Below are positions 1-11,082 of a DNA stretch of 64,000 nt, piece by piece (the stretch's first letter is position 1; each line of letters opens with the position of its first letter). Made by a program: the position numbers and the translations under genes. Location: contig OZ022584.1 in NCBI GenBank assembly GCA_963669155.1, positions 12,986,615 to 13,050,614 of the forward strand, given 5' to 3'. Source of the DNA: Arbacia lixula (taxonomy: Eukaryota; Echinodermata; Echinoidea; Arbacioida; Arbaciidae). Under the pieces are notes generated by a model. The model made no database searches, was not told the origin of the DNA, and saw only the letters and a list, made by a program, of their open reading frames with translations.

Positions 1-1114
1 TAGAGACTTTCATAAGACCCTTGTACAATTATTTTGCAAGCGCAAACATGCTTCTTATGCATATTTATCTTTCAATTTCTTCTTTTCTGTTCATATAGGG
101 TCTAATTTGAAGTGGCATGGGTGCATACAGACCAGATATAAAAAATCAGAAGAAAAAAAACAAATCAGTGTATTAGTCAGCCAGTCTTGTGTTGACTCCC
201 ACTGATAACTTTATTGACAAGGTCATTGTTACTCTTTGTCCACTTCAGTCTTCAATGGTGTGGCCAGGAATGATTCAAGATAGTATCCATGGTATTATCA
301 TCAGACATTGAGGGCAGGCTCTCCTGTGACCTCATTTCGCTATGCCTTACTCATACCCTTTTCACATTGGGTTCCTTAGCCCGTGTAGTACTATCATTGG
401 CCCCATACTATCCTTACCCCTGTACTATGTATTACCCTTTTCACATTGAGTATCCTTATCGTTAGCCCCGTACTATCCTTAATCCTGTACTATTGTTAGC
501 CTTCATAGCCCTGTACTTATCTTAACCCCAAACTCTTTTTTTTTTAGGTTTTGAGGCAATCTTTCAATTTTCTCTTTTCTGATCACTTTTGGTCTAATTT
601 GAAGTGGCATGAGTGCAAGCAGGCTAGACATATAAAAGGATTTTTTTTTAACACTGGTATTCTTGGCCCCTTTCTATTTGCACGAACCCTGCTCAGGACA
701 TTTCTTGATAGCATTACAAATGCACGGCTTGCACATGTACTCTTTACTACTGTTAAACATGTAGCACTGCTTTTCCTTGGCCCCAAACTATTTTTTGACT
801 GGAGCTCATAGCCCTTGATTTTATGGCTTGGCACCGCAATACAGGGTTACCCCTACTTCTTTGCAGGCCCAAATAATCCCGCATTATCAGTTTAATGAAA
901 GTGCATTAATTAACTGGCTGATGGTACTCCAAACATTCTTGGTCAGACAAACCTTGGACAAGCTTTGGGGTTACTATTAGTAACATATTGTTTGAAAGAT
1001 GTGCATACATTTGCATACATAACAGCATAACAGCAATTATCATCGACAGAAGAAACTGCAAGGACTGCAGGGATAATTCTGGTGTGGATATTACTGTTAG
1101 TAGAAAGTCAGATA
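1..1114. other. Non-coding stretch with short local duplications
   Basis: No convincing gene. A block of about 75 bp at 68-142 is repeated at 560-636 (shared core TCTAATTTGAAGTGGCATG). The short open frames here lack codon bias, splice context or family resemblance. Confidence 0.5.
352..510. repeat. Degenerate ~79-bp tandem duplication
   Basis: The phrase TTTTCACATTG followed by CCTTA and CCCC-GTACTATCC segments occurs at about 359 and again at about 438. This gives two imperfect copies with a period near 79 bp, rich in TACTATCCTTA phrases. Confidence 0.45.
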
Positions 1115-1463
1115 TCCCGTTCATATACACCGCCTATCCGCGAAAAAGGCGCACCATTTGTGGCAATTTTGCCGATGCATTACCGATAGCTGCGTATATG
1201 AACGGGAATCGCTCAAATAATGCAGTATTTGCTTCCTCCTTTTTTTTGCGCTTTCGCGGCTCGAGACGTAGTAATAATACCGCAATATTGCCGTAAGCGA
1301 ATCTTATAAACTGCGTACGCAAGATAGGCGTAAATGTTGCGCCTTTTGCATCACGCTTTTTGGGGTGTATATGAATGGTGCTTTTGCGGCTCGCTGGAAA
1401 CTTGCTTACCGATCGGTAATAATACCATCGGTAATAATAGCAGTATATGGTATATGAACGGGA
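1115..1463. mobile_element. Inverted-repeat element with CCCGTTCATATA ends
   Basis: The left end reads CCCGTTCATATAC and the right end GTATATGAACGGG, so the termini are inverted repeats. A second internal copy of the end (GTATATGAACGGG near 1193-1205) suggests a nested or solo-end structure. The interior contains several CGGTAATAATA-type short repeats. There is no coding capacity, so this is a non-autonomous element. A related stretch (CTCAAATAATG context) recurs near 21,238-21,272. Confidence 0.6.
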
Positions 1464-2576
1464 CTTAAAAGTCAGAGAAAAAGGACATGCTAAATTCTCA
1501 GCTTACCAGGGAACTTTCACACTTCTCTCATTCAGCCTCAGGTGGAAGTCACAAAGGCATCTCTATTCTTCTGCATTCCACTTGAAGGCTCTTCCCACAG
1601 GCTTGGCCTAATAATTCGCTGCGCCTTGGTGATTAAACAGTCACCTTCAACTGTGTATTTGAATACTTAGAGAAACTAAATCTGCCATGAAGTCTTTCTC
1701 TTTCCTGTTCTCGGCCAATGAGTTACTGTTCGTCAGTAGCTCAGAAGCAGAATGGATGCATGCTTCACACAAGGTTGAAGGGATTACCATTCCACACAAA
1801 TCGTAAGGTGGAGTACCAGTATTTACACATTTCAATAGGAAAATGGTGTTCAGTGCATATTGAAGGACTCTGGTCTTCAAATTGCTTGAAATATGGTTTA
1901 CAGACTGTAATGCTAAACAAACATGGAGGTGGAGGCATTGTGAAATGCAACCAACAAATTACTCCTCAAAAGGAATGTTCATTCAACATGTTTGTCCACA
2001 ACTTCAAAGATATTAAAGACAGAACGTTTTTTTCAACCATATAGCTTCATGTTCTATGCTTCTCTGTACTAGTATATCCCATCATTGTATAAGTAATTTC
2101 TGATTACTACTTCAAATTGAAAATGAAACAGCATGTCAAAGGAATTAACTGTGCCATATTTCAAACAGCAATATCTTAGACAGACAGTTCGGCTTCAGTA
2201 TGTTATAATGAAGACCGGTAGAAAAAAAATGACAAATGGTCACACTTCATGAAGCTTTGTTGCAGTTCACCCATCAGATTACATTGGTGCACATTACTTT
2301 AGTCTATTTTCCCTTTCAGTATCATAATGGCATGAAATGTATGATAAGCCAATGGGGTTTTTGTGGCTTGGTAAAGAGAGTGTTAAGCATATATTGACCA
2401 AGTAAAAAGCTACAAATTGTAATGGAGATGGGGGCGGGACGCCAAGGTATTACCTGTATTAAATATAGATAACTGATTCAATTTATGATGTTCCCTGAAG
2501 GTGATGATGGTTTAAGATGCGAGCTTCGTCATGGTACATTATAGTGATAACTGTTTTTAATTTTAAACCCCCCAAA
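1464..2576. other. No gene seen
   Basis: AT-rich sequence. The small open frames on both strands look random, and I recognise no repeat family. Confidence 0.4.
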
Positions 2577-2628
2577 AGGCAAAATAGCTAGCTATTTGGT
2601 CAAGAAAATTTCCCAAGAAATCTTAGGC
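2577..2628 (-). mobile_element. Family K element, fragment left of the retrotransposon insertion
   Basis: This segment is the reverse complement of part of the element at 32,306-32,796 (its TTCTTGACC-AATAGC-GAGCTATT stretch). It stops abruptly where the retrotransposon begins, and the continuation of the same element resumes at about 5720. The two pieces are therefore halves of one interrupted copy. Confidence 0.65.
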
Positions 2629-2672
2629 ACAATCAAAAAATATGTGTTGACGCAGTAGAAAGTGATACACAA

Positions 2673-5471
2673 ATGAATACCCTTTGTGATTTGTCTAAAC
2701 ATAAGTACATGTTTTTCAAGTGGAATTGTGAAAATGCGAATGAATACTCTGATCAGCTACATGGATTAACCTTACAATTGTCACAAAATGTGGCAAATAC
2801 ACAGGGAAATGTCAGTCAGGAATTGGTAGATGATTGCTATTCTGAAATTTGCAAGTCATTTCTGCAGGCTGCACAAGATATTGGTATATGTAAATGGAAA
2901 CAGTCAAGGGTAGTTAAGAGTCATAAACAACAACACAATGTGACTTCTTCAAAGTTATGGTTTGATGCTGAGTGTAATGCTGCCCGCAAAGAGTATCTTA
3001 ATTTAAAGAACAGGCTCAGCAGAAAAAAACAGTTACATAAAAGATTAGATGTTCAAGTGCCAGATATTGATGTTTTACAACGTGACTTCCTTTTGGCAAG
3101 TAAGAAATATAAACAATTACTAAGGTACAAAAGAAGACAGCATGGTAAAGATATGAATGATTCTTTGCGGTCCTTAAAAACTGGTAACTCCAAAGCCTAC
3201 TGGGATTTATTAAACAGTTATGGTCGTCAGACTAAAGGTACAATAAATGTTTCTTTAAATGCTCTTGTGCAGCATTTTAAATCTTTGGGAAATGTGTGTA
3301 AATCAGAGGATCATTCAGTGGACAGGATGACTGTGGATATTGTTAATGTGACAACACAAAACGATTGCCTAAATGGATCCATAACTTTGAAAGAGGTTGA
3401 ATTAATGATAAATAAATTAAAAAATGCCAAAGCTTGTGGTAATGATTTAATCAGAAATGAATTTTTGAAAAACTGCCCTCCAGAAATGCGTATGGTCATA
3501 GTCGATTTCTTCAATATAGTTTTAGATAGTGGAATTGTACCGTCGGAGTGGTGTATAGGAGTGATTATACCAATTTTTAAGAATAAGGGTGAAAATACAA
3601 ATCCTGATAATTATAGAGGAATCACCTTGCTGAGTTGTCTTGGTAAACTGTTTACATCAGTTTTGAATAACAGAATTACTAGTTTTCTCAATAGTCATCA
3701 TAAATTAGGTGAGGAACAAGCTGGATTCCGTTCAACATACTCAACCGTTGATCATGCATTTGTTTTGAAAACTATCATCGATTTCTACTTGCAGAAAAAA
3801 AGACGTTTATATTGTGCCTTTATTGATTATAAAAAAGCGTTCGATTTAATTGACAGAAAGCTTTTGTGGATAAAATTGCTAAACGTAGGCGTGAATGGTA
3901 AAATTCTAAATGTTGTTCAAAACTTGTACAAAGGCGCAAGGTCTTGTATTTCTGCCAATGGCACAATGTCTGATTTTTTCACTTGTAGCACAGGGGTTAG
4001 ACAAGGTGAGAACCTATCGCCACTGCTGTTTGTTATTTACTTAAATGACTTCCACGAGCATGTGGCAAAATTTTATCCTGGTTTGAGTACTTTAACGAAA
4101 GAAGTAAGCAGTACCTTACATGGGGAGGACTTAGATCTTTTTTCAAAGTTGACTTGCTTATTGTATGCTGATGATACAATAATTTTGGCAGAAACCCCCA
4201 AAGAATTGCAAGTAGCACTGAATGCGGTGCAAGAATATTGTAAAACATGGCACTTGACTGTTAATGCAAGTAAAACTAAAATACTGATTTTCTCAAGGGG
4301 GAAAATTAGGAATCTACCACATTTTACATATGGTCATGAAAAAGTAGAAGTGGTATATGATTTTGTATATCTTGGAGTACAGTTTAATTATAATGGTACT
4401 TTTAAAAAGGCGATTTCAAAGCAGATAATGCAGGCTAGAAAAGCTTTATACAGTATGTTGACTAAAGCAAAGCAAATGCAGTTATCAGTTGATATTCAGT
4501 GTCATTTATTTGACCATTTGATTTTGCCCATCTTATTATATGGCAGTGAAATATGGGGACATGAAGATATAAAGCAGATTGAAGTTTTCCATAGGAAATT
4601 TCTTAGATCTGTACTATGCGTAGGTTCATGTACTCCAGATTGTATGATCTATGGGGAGACTGGACGAGGATTGATTTTAAATCATGTAAAGAGCAGAGTA
4701 GTAAATTTTTGGTCAAGAATATTGAATGGTAAAGTAGATAAATATTCTTATGTCTTTTTGAAATTCATTTCGGCTCTCCATAAAGATGAGAATTTGGATT
4801 TTACCTCTTCTTGGTTAAAATTCATTGAAGACACATTCAACCAGGCTGGTTTAACCTATGTTTGGCTGGGTCAAAATAGTGGTTTGGGTTTGAATATTAA
4901 TTCTTTGTTAAAATTACGGCTGCATGACATTCTTTGTCAGGATTGGAGTGACACTGTATGGTCAAATCGTATTTGCACAAATTATAGAATATTCAAAGGC
5001 AAACATGTATTTGAAAACTATTTACTAGCCCTTAATAAAGTTGATGCTGATAGTCTCTGTAAGTTTCGGTGTAGATCACATAAATTACCTGTAAACAAGG
5101 GCCGATTTAATTCAAACACGCCACATAGCGAAATGCAGTGCACGCTTTGCCCATCTACCGATATAGGAGATGAATTTCACTACATATTTGTCTGTCCTTA
5201 TTTTCAGAGAGAAAGACAGTTATATTTGTCTAACGGGTTATTACGCAAGTCACGATTTCCATGTGTTTCGCACATGGCAGAACTGTTCAACACTAAAAGC
5301 AATTCTCAGCTGAAAAAACTAGCAAAATTTTCTCGTGTTATTATGTTAACGTTTTCACAGAAAACAGAAAAAAAAGATCATTCAAGTGTCTTAAATAATA
5401 CAATTAGAATTGGACCTACATATACACGTAGTGGTAGGATAGTGAAACATCCGGTTTTAGTCAACTTGTAA
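2673..5471 (+). CDS. LINE reverse transcriptase, endonuclease portion missing
   Basis: This 932-codon open frame has no stop or frameshift. Residues about 1-200 resemble the linker that follows the AP-endonuclease in LINE ORF2 proteins, including WFDAECNAARKEY. The RT domain follows: an IPIFKNKG and NYRGITLLS block, FIDYKKAFD at 383-391 (first catalytic Asp), GVRQGENLSPLLF, and YADD at 498-501 (catalytic Asp pair). Near the C-terminus is a zinc-finger-like CX2CX9HX4C (C823, C826, H836, C841), typical of CR1/L2/Jockey-type ORF2 C-termini. In these elements the protein nicks target DNA and primes cDNA on it, but the nicking domain is absent here, so this copy should not be autonomous. The frame is open upstream to the insertion junction, so the Met at 2673 is only the first internal Met. 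The lack of disabling mutations suggests recent insertion. Confidence 0.85.
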   Translation: MNTLCDLSKHKYMFFKWNCENANEYSDQLHGLTLQLSQNVANTQGNVSQELVDDCYSEICKSFLQAAQDIGICKWKQSRVVKSHKQQHNVTSSKLWFDAECNAARKEYLNLKNRLSRKKQLHKRLDVQVPDIDVLQRDFLLASKKYKQLLRYKRRQHGKDMNDSLRSLKTGNSKAYWDLLNSYGRQTKGTINVSLNALVQHFKSLGNVCKSEDHSVDRMTVDIVNVTTQNDCLNGSITLKEVELMINKLKNAKACGNDLIRNEFLKNCPPEMRMVIVDFFNIVLDSGIVPSEWCIGVIIPIFKNKGENTNPDNYRGITLLSCLGKLFTSVLNNRITSFLNSHHKLGEEQAGFRSTYSTVDHAFVLKTIIDFYLQKKRRLYCAFIDYKKAFDLIDRKLLWIKLLNVGVNGKILNVVQNLYKGARSCISANGTMSDFFTCSTGVRQGENLSPLLFVIYLNDFHEHVAKFYPGLSTLTKEVSSTLHGEDLDLFSKLTCLLYADDTIILAETPKELQVALNAVQEYCKTWHLTVNASKTKILIFSRGKIRNLPHFTYGHEKVEVVYDFVYLGVQFNYNGTFKKAISKQIMQARKALYSMLTKAKQMQLSVDIQCHLFDHLILPILLYGSEIWGHEDIKQIEVFHRKFLRSVLCVGSCTPDCMIYGETGRGLILNHVKSRVVNFWSRILNGKVDKYSYVFLKFISALHKDENLDFTSSWLKFIEDTFNQAGLTYVWLGQNSGLGLNINSLLKLRLHDILCQDWSDTVWSNRICTNYRIFKGKHVFENYLLALNKVDADSLCKFRCRSHKLPVNKGRFNSNTPHSEMQCTLCPSTDIGDEFHYIFVCPYFQRERQLYLSNGLLRKSRFPCVSHMAELFNTKSNSQLKKLAKFSRVIMLTFSQKTEKKDHSSVLNNTIRIGPTYTRSGRIVKHPVLVNL

Positions 5472-5682
5472 ATAATGTGTATTAGAAATGTTACCATCTA
5501 TTTTATATATTCTCACTAGTCAATTGTATTCATGTTAAGTTACATTCTTCATGCCTGTAATTTCGTACATTATATGATTATTTGCTGTTGTTCTGTGAAA
5601 TTAACTATGTAGTATGCTCATGAATTGTATTCGCAAGTCTGTTATACATTATATTGTTATTTATGTTTGTTTGTACTCTCAT

Positions 5683-5697
5683 ACCCCGAGAGGGGGT
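5683..5697 (+). other. GC hairpin in LINE 3' UTR
   Basis: ACCCC and GGGGT flank the loop GAGAG, giving a compact 5-bp stem about 15 bases before the AATAAA (5708-5713) at the 3' end of the element. Some LINEs use a 3' stem-loop for template recognition by their RT. That role is inferred here. Confidence 0.5.
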
Positions 5698-5719
5698 CTT
5701 TAGAGTCAATAAAATTCTA

Positions 5720-6027
5720 CAGATGGCTAAATAGCGAGATTTCACGGATCATCTTCATTAGCCTGAAACTTTCTTGTTCCCATCATGCACCAGCACGCAC
5801 TGAGTCATTGTTTACATGAGGTTTTTATACGTGCGTGAATGCGAGCTCACAACGGAAGCCTAATTCCGTCGCACACTGTGCATGCTCGAACATCGGGATA
5901 ATTTATGCATCCTCAGCTTACGTGTCCCGAGTTTTGAGCTAATGAAGACGCAATTACAACTTCAGCCTAGTTCCCCAGATCAGCAAACTAGCTCGCTATT
6001 TCGTCTGATCGGGCTAATGCAGACTGC
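5720..6027 (-). mobile_element. Family K element, fragment right of the retrotransposon insertion
   Basis: Reverse-complement match to the elements at 7671-8087 and 32,306-32,796. It includes the internal GCTAATGAAGACGC motif, the CAGCACGCACTG stretch, the CGGGATAATTTATGCAT stretch, and the terminal GGGCTAATGCAGAC (a decayed form of GGCTAATGAAGAC). It continues the fragment at 2577-2628. Confidence 0.65.
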
Positions 6028-6987
6028 CCTATCCCTACTTTTCCTTTCTGTCATAAATCACACGTTCTACCACTACGGCACTAGTGCAATATTTAACCTC
6101 ATGCAATTTGGAATGGATTGGTCCAAACAGCACCCTAGGGGATTGGTATGGGTGCACCAGTAGGTTTCTGGTATAAATGCTACTGGTGGCTGCTTCCCAC
6201 TGTTTGGTTGTGAGGGTAAATCCTTGACAGTTATCCTCTTGTTTCCTTGGCTTTTAGTGGTAAGAAAGGATCAGAGTTTCCATCTGAATCAGAATTAATC
6301 CCCTCGGAATCACAGCCACAGTGCTAGAAATCAATGAAAGAGAAGGAGTGGGGGAGTGGAATCTCTGCCCTCAATAGGGATTTTAACAGTTACCGGGATC
6401 CTTTTTGTTCCCAGAACTTTACCACTTAACCACCTCTCCCTCTGCCTCACCCTACCCCCCATTAATACTTCAAAAACCAGGGAGGTGTAACTGTGTGCCC
6501 TGTATGAGTCACTGCCATCATTATCCTTGTCCACTTATCAGAGGAATAGCAAACAGCACCAAGCGCCCCTCTCTCCCATTTCTCAATGGGGGTATTATTG
6601 CTGGGGGTCAGGAGTGGGTCTGACTTGGAAGCCCAATAAATCTGTGCCAGGGCAGCAGACAACAAAACGGCTGCATTAGATCGCTGAATAGGGGCTATTT
6701 ACTCCTGTTGCGCCCATGGCTCTGCCGGTATAATGTCCAGAAGACTTCTCGGTCTGTGGCCCTTCATGTAAGTACTATTACAGTGTACATGTACTCCATG
6801 CTTTTACAGAATCTGCATGGAGAAAGCCTGCTCATCTTTGTATGTTTTCCCGAGGAGCATTCTTACCCATGGACTGACTGCAAGGGCACAGACTCTTACT
6901 GTGACACTGTCTCAAAAAATAGACCGGGTTGGTGTGTGAATGGACTAGACTAAACAGACTAGACCCGACTAGACTAAGACCTGTCTT
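6028..6987. other. No gene seen
   Basis: The short frames on both strands are not recognisable. A small cluster of GACTAGAC-type repeats lies at about 6943-6977. Confidence 0.4.
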
Positions 6988-7110
6988 GCCAGGTCCAAAT
7001 TGCACGAAACTTACCATTATTGGTAACTCTGCCATCAGTGGTAACTTCCATGGTAATACCAGTCAACAGACAATCAAATTCAAGATTTCCATAGAAGTTA
7101 CCATTGGCAT
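6988..7110. mobile_element. Family G foldback element, copy 1
   Basis: AAACTTACCATTATTGGTAAC near the left end is matched inversely by GTTACCATTGGCATCAAAG on the right. The same palindromic family occurs at 46,712-46,845 and 62,687-62,848. It is short, AT-rich and non-coding. Confidence 0.55.
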
Positions 7111-7670
7111 CAAAGTTAGTATCTATAGTTTTTATATACCTTAAAACAGTCTCTATTTGTATAGTATAGACTCAGTGTCAGTAGGATTGTAATGTAGAAT
7201 ATGCAACAATAACAGCAATACAATGTTGTCATAATTGCTGTTAGCTATTCATATTGTACATTGTATATTTTAGGATTAAAAAGTATGAATTTGGTGTGAA
7301 GTTGTATGGTATTTGCTGATAAGTCATTTGAATTCACATGGATGGTGGAGAAGGGCCAAAAGTGAGGGACAATACAATCGTATTTTAACTTTTTAAACTT
7401 GGTGATGGATTTTATGGACAAATGGACATCACCTAGTTTCCATGTTGAACATTTATTTACTCTCTCAATTCCAGTTTGTTTTAATCTCATGATAGCTCAG
7501 TGTTTCTCCCAAAGGTCAACAAAACTGGTGTCATGGAAACCGACTTTGGAATGTCTGGTCGAATGACCTAACAATACTTGAGGCTTCATGGATTGTGTTC
7601 CTTTTGGTTCAGTTTTGCCATGATTCACAGCCCACACAAATACCGACAGGGGGGGACACAAAAGGCACTC
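7111..7670. other. No gene seen
   Basis: AT-rich sequence without recognisable coding or repeat features. Confidence 0.35.
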
Positions 7671-8087
7671 AGTAGGTGCGTCTCCATTAGCCTGATCAGC
7701 TGAAATAGCGAGCTAGTTTGCTGATTCGGGGAACTAGCCTGAAGTTGCAATCGCGTCTTCATTAGCTCGAAACTCGGGATACGTAAGCTTGATGCATAAA
7801 TTATTCCGATGTTCGCACATACGGGAATATAGGCCATGACCGCATGGCTTCAGTTGTGAGCTCGCATTCACGCACGTTTAAAGACCTATTACGTAAACAA
7901 TGCCTCATGCGTGCTGATGCATGCGGGGATCAAGAAATTTTCAAGCTAATGAAGACGCTCCGAACTAGCTCCATCTAGCCCAATATAATTTTCTTGACCA
8001 AATAGCTAGCTATTTTGTGATCTGGCTAGCTAACCTGATCAGAACAAGCTAGCTATTTCGCCCACATCTGGCTAATGAAGACACCCC
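7671..8087 (+). mobile_element. Family K inverted-repeat element, copy 2
   Basis: Ends resemble GTCTTCATTAGCC at left and GGCTAATGAAGACACC at right. The interior shows repeated AATAGCGAGCTA/TAGCTAGCTATT motifs. Its order and spacing match the copy at 32.3 kb and the interrupted copy at 2.6/5.7 kb. No protein is encoded, so it is a non-autonomous DNA transposon. Confidence 0.65.
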
Positions 8088-8451
8088 TTTTTTGTGCTGA
8101 CATTACTAATATTTCCAGAAGGAGCACCCTTTGATCGTGTAGGTTGAAGACATACATGTTACATTAAGTGATTAATTACAGTATTGATCAAATTAACTGA
8201 TTAATTTTTGTCACCAGTGACATACTGTAAGCCAGTTGGCTCTCAGATTAGTAGCTGGTGTCATTAATGTTACAATTTCAATGAGAAGGTCTAATTTACT
8301 TGAAATCTGATCCTGAAGTGACATATAATTTACATGTTCATGAATGTAGGTCTGGATGTTCCTATTCTTTGGAATGCCTACTGATAGAGAGGAAACGGTA
8401 AATTGCTAATTCGTCTACTGCCATTTCGTCTACATAGCCCAGGGACCATAT
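8088..8451. other. No gene seen
   Basis: AT-rich. It contains a short ATTCGTCTACTGCCATTTCGTC stretch (near 8409) reminiscent of the GCCATTTGGTC arms of the foldback element at 20.95 kb. Confidence 0.3.
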
Positions 8452-8551
8452 TCATGAAATCTTACTTAGACTAGATAGCTGCTAAAGTGCATTCAGCTTC
8501 ATTAATTTTTAGTAACTAACTAGGCTAGTAAACTTTCATGAAAATGGCCCC
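8452..8551. mobile_element. Small foldback element
   Basis: GGGACCATATTCATGAAA on the left is the inverse of TTTCATGAAAATGGCCC on the right. Additional pairing (TTAGACTAG / CTAGGCTAG) extends inward. About 100 bp, no coding capacity. Confidence 0.5.
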
Positions 8552-10441
8552 TCAAGCTTGGTGTGAGAGCAAAGGGAAGCGGAATGATGTAAAGCTTGTA
8601 TACCGATTACTGTACCAGTAATCTTTACCTCTACTCCTCTTTAGCTTGAATTTGCTTTTCCTATTGGATTTTCTTATCTGTAATCTTTCCGGACAATGAA
8701 GGTCTTTATATCCTTTTGGTGGCTCGTGTTCGTCGAATTACGAATTATAAAGATGTGATAAACGAGGTGATTATTTGGATGCGAGGTAAATTGGTGTTGC
8801 CTAAAGCACATTTGAATTGTTGTCGCAGGCAGATGGTGCATGGTTATCTGTACATAAATCAAACCAGGAGTTGTGGTGTCTTCATTAGCAATGCAAACTT
8901 GGAGGATCCATGCTTTAAGCCACAGTGTGTGTGGCAGACTGGAGAATGCTAAGTGACCATCAGTGAAGTGGTCATTGTCATTGTCCTGTGTAAATATCAT
9001 CCATTCTCTCTCTCCCTTGCTCCTTCTCTTCCTATCTCTCTCATTTTTGTTGTTCAGTGGTGGTAGGGTTCCATCCGATTCTATTCCAGCAAATCAGTGT
9101 CCCTATATAGCTTGTTTCTTCCTCACACTATTTCTCGTCTTTCCCACCTCCCTGAATAGATCTATTTACCTAGCGCTGACCAGTTCATCACCAAAGCATA
9201 CAATACTTCAGATCAACAAAGACATTTCCTTCTCTGTCAGCACACAGAAAAAACACTTGACTTGTGTTCAGTGCAAACCATTGTGTGGTGGTCTAAGCAT
9301 GGGTATTACACTGACAATGATGTGCTTAGTGATCAGAGGCGCTCCTTTCTTATAAACTTACAGGGCCATTCCGTGCATTTAGGTCACAAAAATAATTATT
9401 CCACCATCTTTAGGGTGATTTATTAAAAATTAGAATTCAAACAAATTATGAACAAAAGATGTTATTGATGGGGCTATACATATTTTGTCAAAAATAGCTT
9501 ATCCATTTATCATACCCTCATGGAAATTTGATGGGCAAGTCTTCTGCATTTTGGGGATAAAAAGCTTGAAACTGAGGCTACCAGCCAATTTACTCTTATA
9601 ATATCAGGTGCCAGTGCAATTTTATAAAGTGCTCATTAATTTAATCAGGGACCTATTTGTGGTCAACCATTGCACTGTTCGGGGCGCGATACCTAATTAC
9701 TCTAAATATTTTGTGCAAAAATTTGCTCAACTGATTTTATATTAATGCTAAATATGTTTAATGATGATGTCATCTTCGGTATGCTGTAGGGGGCTCCAAA
9801 AAATTGAATTACAGGTGTGCACCCTTAAGGGGGCTGATACTCCGCGCAGGGAAAAATACATATATTTGCAGTGGCTTCCTAATACACAGGGGCTTATAAA
9901 CAATGCAATTTTATATTTTTCCAAATGCTTGGTTCTGTTATTTCCTAAAATTTGTTTATAAAGTCATTTTTTCTCTGCTATATGAGTTATCAATGATGAT
10001 CTTTAATAAAAAGTGATTCATTGTGGTTTTCTACCAACAAAATCTAGTGCATGGTTCAACTTTTTTAGGCCAAATTCCATTCTGTATACCTTGAGTGACA
10101 TGAAACATGTTGCTTACAGTTGTTCTCGGTGTATGCGGTCTCGTAATAGGCTCTGACTGTTGACATTTTGTGGATGACTTTCCTCTGAAAGCCCAGGGCT
10201 GTGAATCATAAAGAATGAGTTACTGTCCGTAGCAACTTTGCAATTGATTTGCAACTTGCCATCTATCTATCTATCTATCGATTTTAAATCAATCATAGAC
10301 TTAAATTTGATCCCGAGAAGATACTTATCATGCATTATTTTTCCAAAAATATCTCAGATCATAAACTATAAAGCCCATATGTGGTTCTTGTGATTTATTA
10401 TATATTCTACAGAATTAGCAAAGAGATACCGTACTAGCGCC
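8552..10441. other. No gene seen; minor microsatellites
   Basis: Contains a TCTC-rich run at about 9004-9050 and an (ATCT)n run at about 10,260-10,279. Several short open frames exist but show no family resemblance or splice context. Confidence 0.4.
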
Positions 10442-10819
10442 TTTAAAGGGCATAAACTGAACTGGGAAGACAAAAACCCCCTTCAAAGCGTAATCGTGAG
10501 CAATCTTCTTGCCTATGGTCTTAAATTCATGTATTGTCCATTTTAGAAACTTGCTGAAAGTTATTTGCCCTCAAATGATCCACATTTGCAGTAATTAATG
10601 ATTAGTGATTCAATCACAAAATGTTCGGGCCGAACATTTTGAGGATTTGTGAGTTAATCACTAATTAATCCAAAATGTGGATCATTTGAGGGCAAATATT
10701 TTTCAGCAAGTTTCTCAAATGGACAATACATGAATTTAAGATCATTGACAAGACAATTGCTCACGATTACATTTTGAAGGTTTATTTTTGTCTTCCCAAT
10801 ACAGTATATGCCCTTTAAA
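10442..10819. mobile_element. Family A palindromic MITE, copy 1 (complete)
   Basis: Almost the whole 378 bp is one inverted repeat centred on a TGTTCGG/CCGAACA palindrome near 10,629. Ends read TTAAAGGGCATA and ATATGCCCTTTAA, with TTAA at both ends. No protein is encoded. The single strand could fold into a hairpin of about 185 bp. Confidence 0.8.
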
Positions 10820-11082
10820 GGTTACAGAAAAGTAGACTATGTTGCTTGGGATTTCAAGGGAGGAGCTATTTCTGGATAGTGACAAGGGGCAGGGGCTGAC
10901 TAGGGGACTTGTCATAGCAAATTATCAATGTCTGTGGAAATTGTGTAACCAGCTCAGTGTCTGGCACTTCCATCCAGCGTATAGTCATTGGCACACATTT
11001 TCTATTAAGATATTGTAGAATCAGCTGACGCGGAATAAAAATGGGAGTTCTTGAAAGTGGGCAGTTCCAGCATTACGGACAC
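10820..11082. other. No gene seen
   Basis: Spacer between two transposon-like elements. Confidence 0.3.

Larger units (their letters stand above)
2629..5719 (+). mobile_element. 5'-truncated non-LTR retrotransposon (LINE), CR1/L2/Jockey-like
   Basis: About 3.1 kb. It contains one long reverse-transcriptase frame, a short AT-rich 3' UTR, a GC hairpin and a terminal AATAAA. No LTRs are visible. The 5' end lies in the linker between the expected endonuclease and the RT, so the endonuclease and any ORF1 are missing, as is usual for LINE copies made by incomplete reverse transcription. Both boundaries are defined by interruption of a family K element that matches intact copies elsewhere in the window. 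Exact clade assignment would need a phylogeny. Confidence 0.85.

Noticed and set aside
551..811. 86-codon plus-strand frame and 83-codon minus-strand frame
   Set aside because: They overlap each other, have no recognisable domain, and lie partly in a local duplication.
2673..5471. Possibility that the RT frame is a host gene or an LTR element
   Set aside because: There are no LTRs, integrase or protease. The RT motifs, C-terminal zinc motif, 3' AATAAA tail and insertion into a repeat all fit a LINE.
8963..9355. 130-codon Ser/Leu-rich frame
   Set aside because: The start lies in a CT-rich microsatellite and no similarity or splice pattern is seen.
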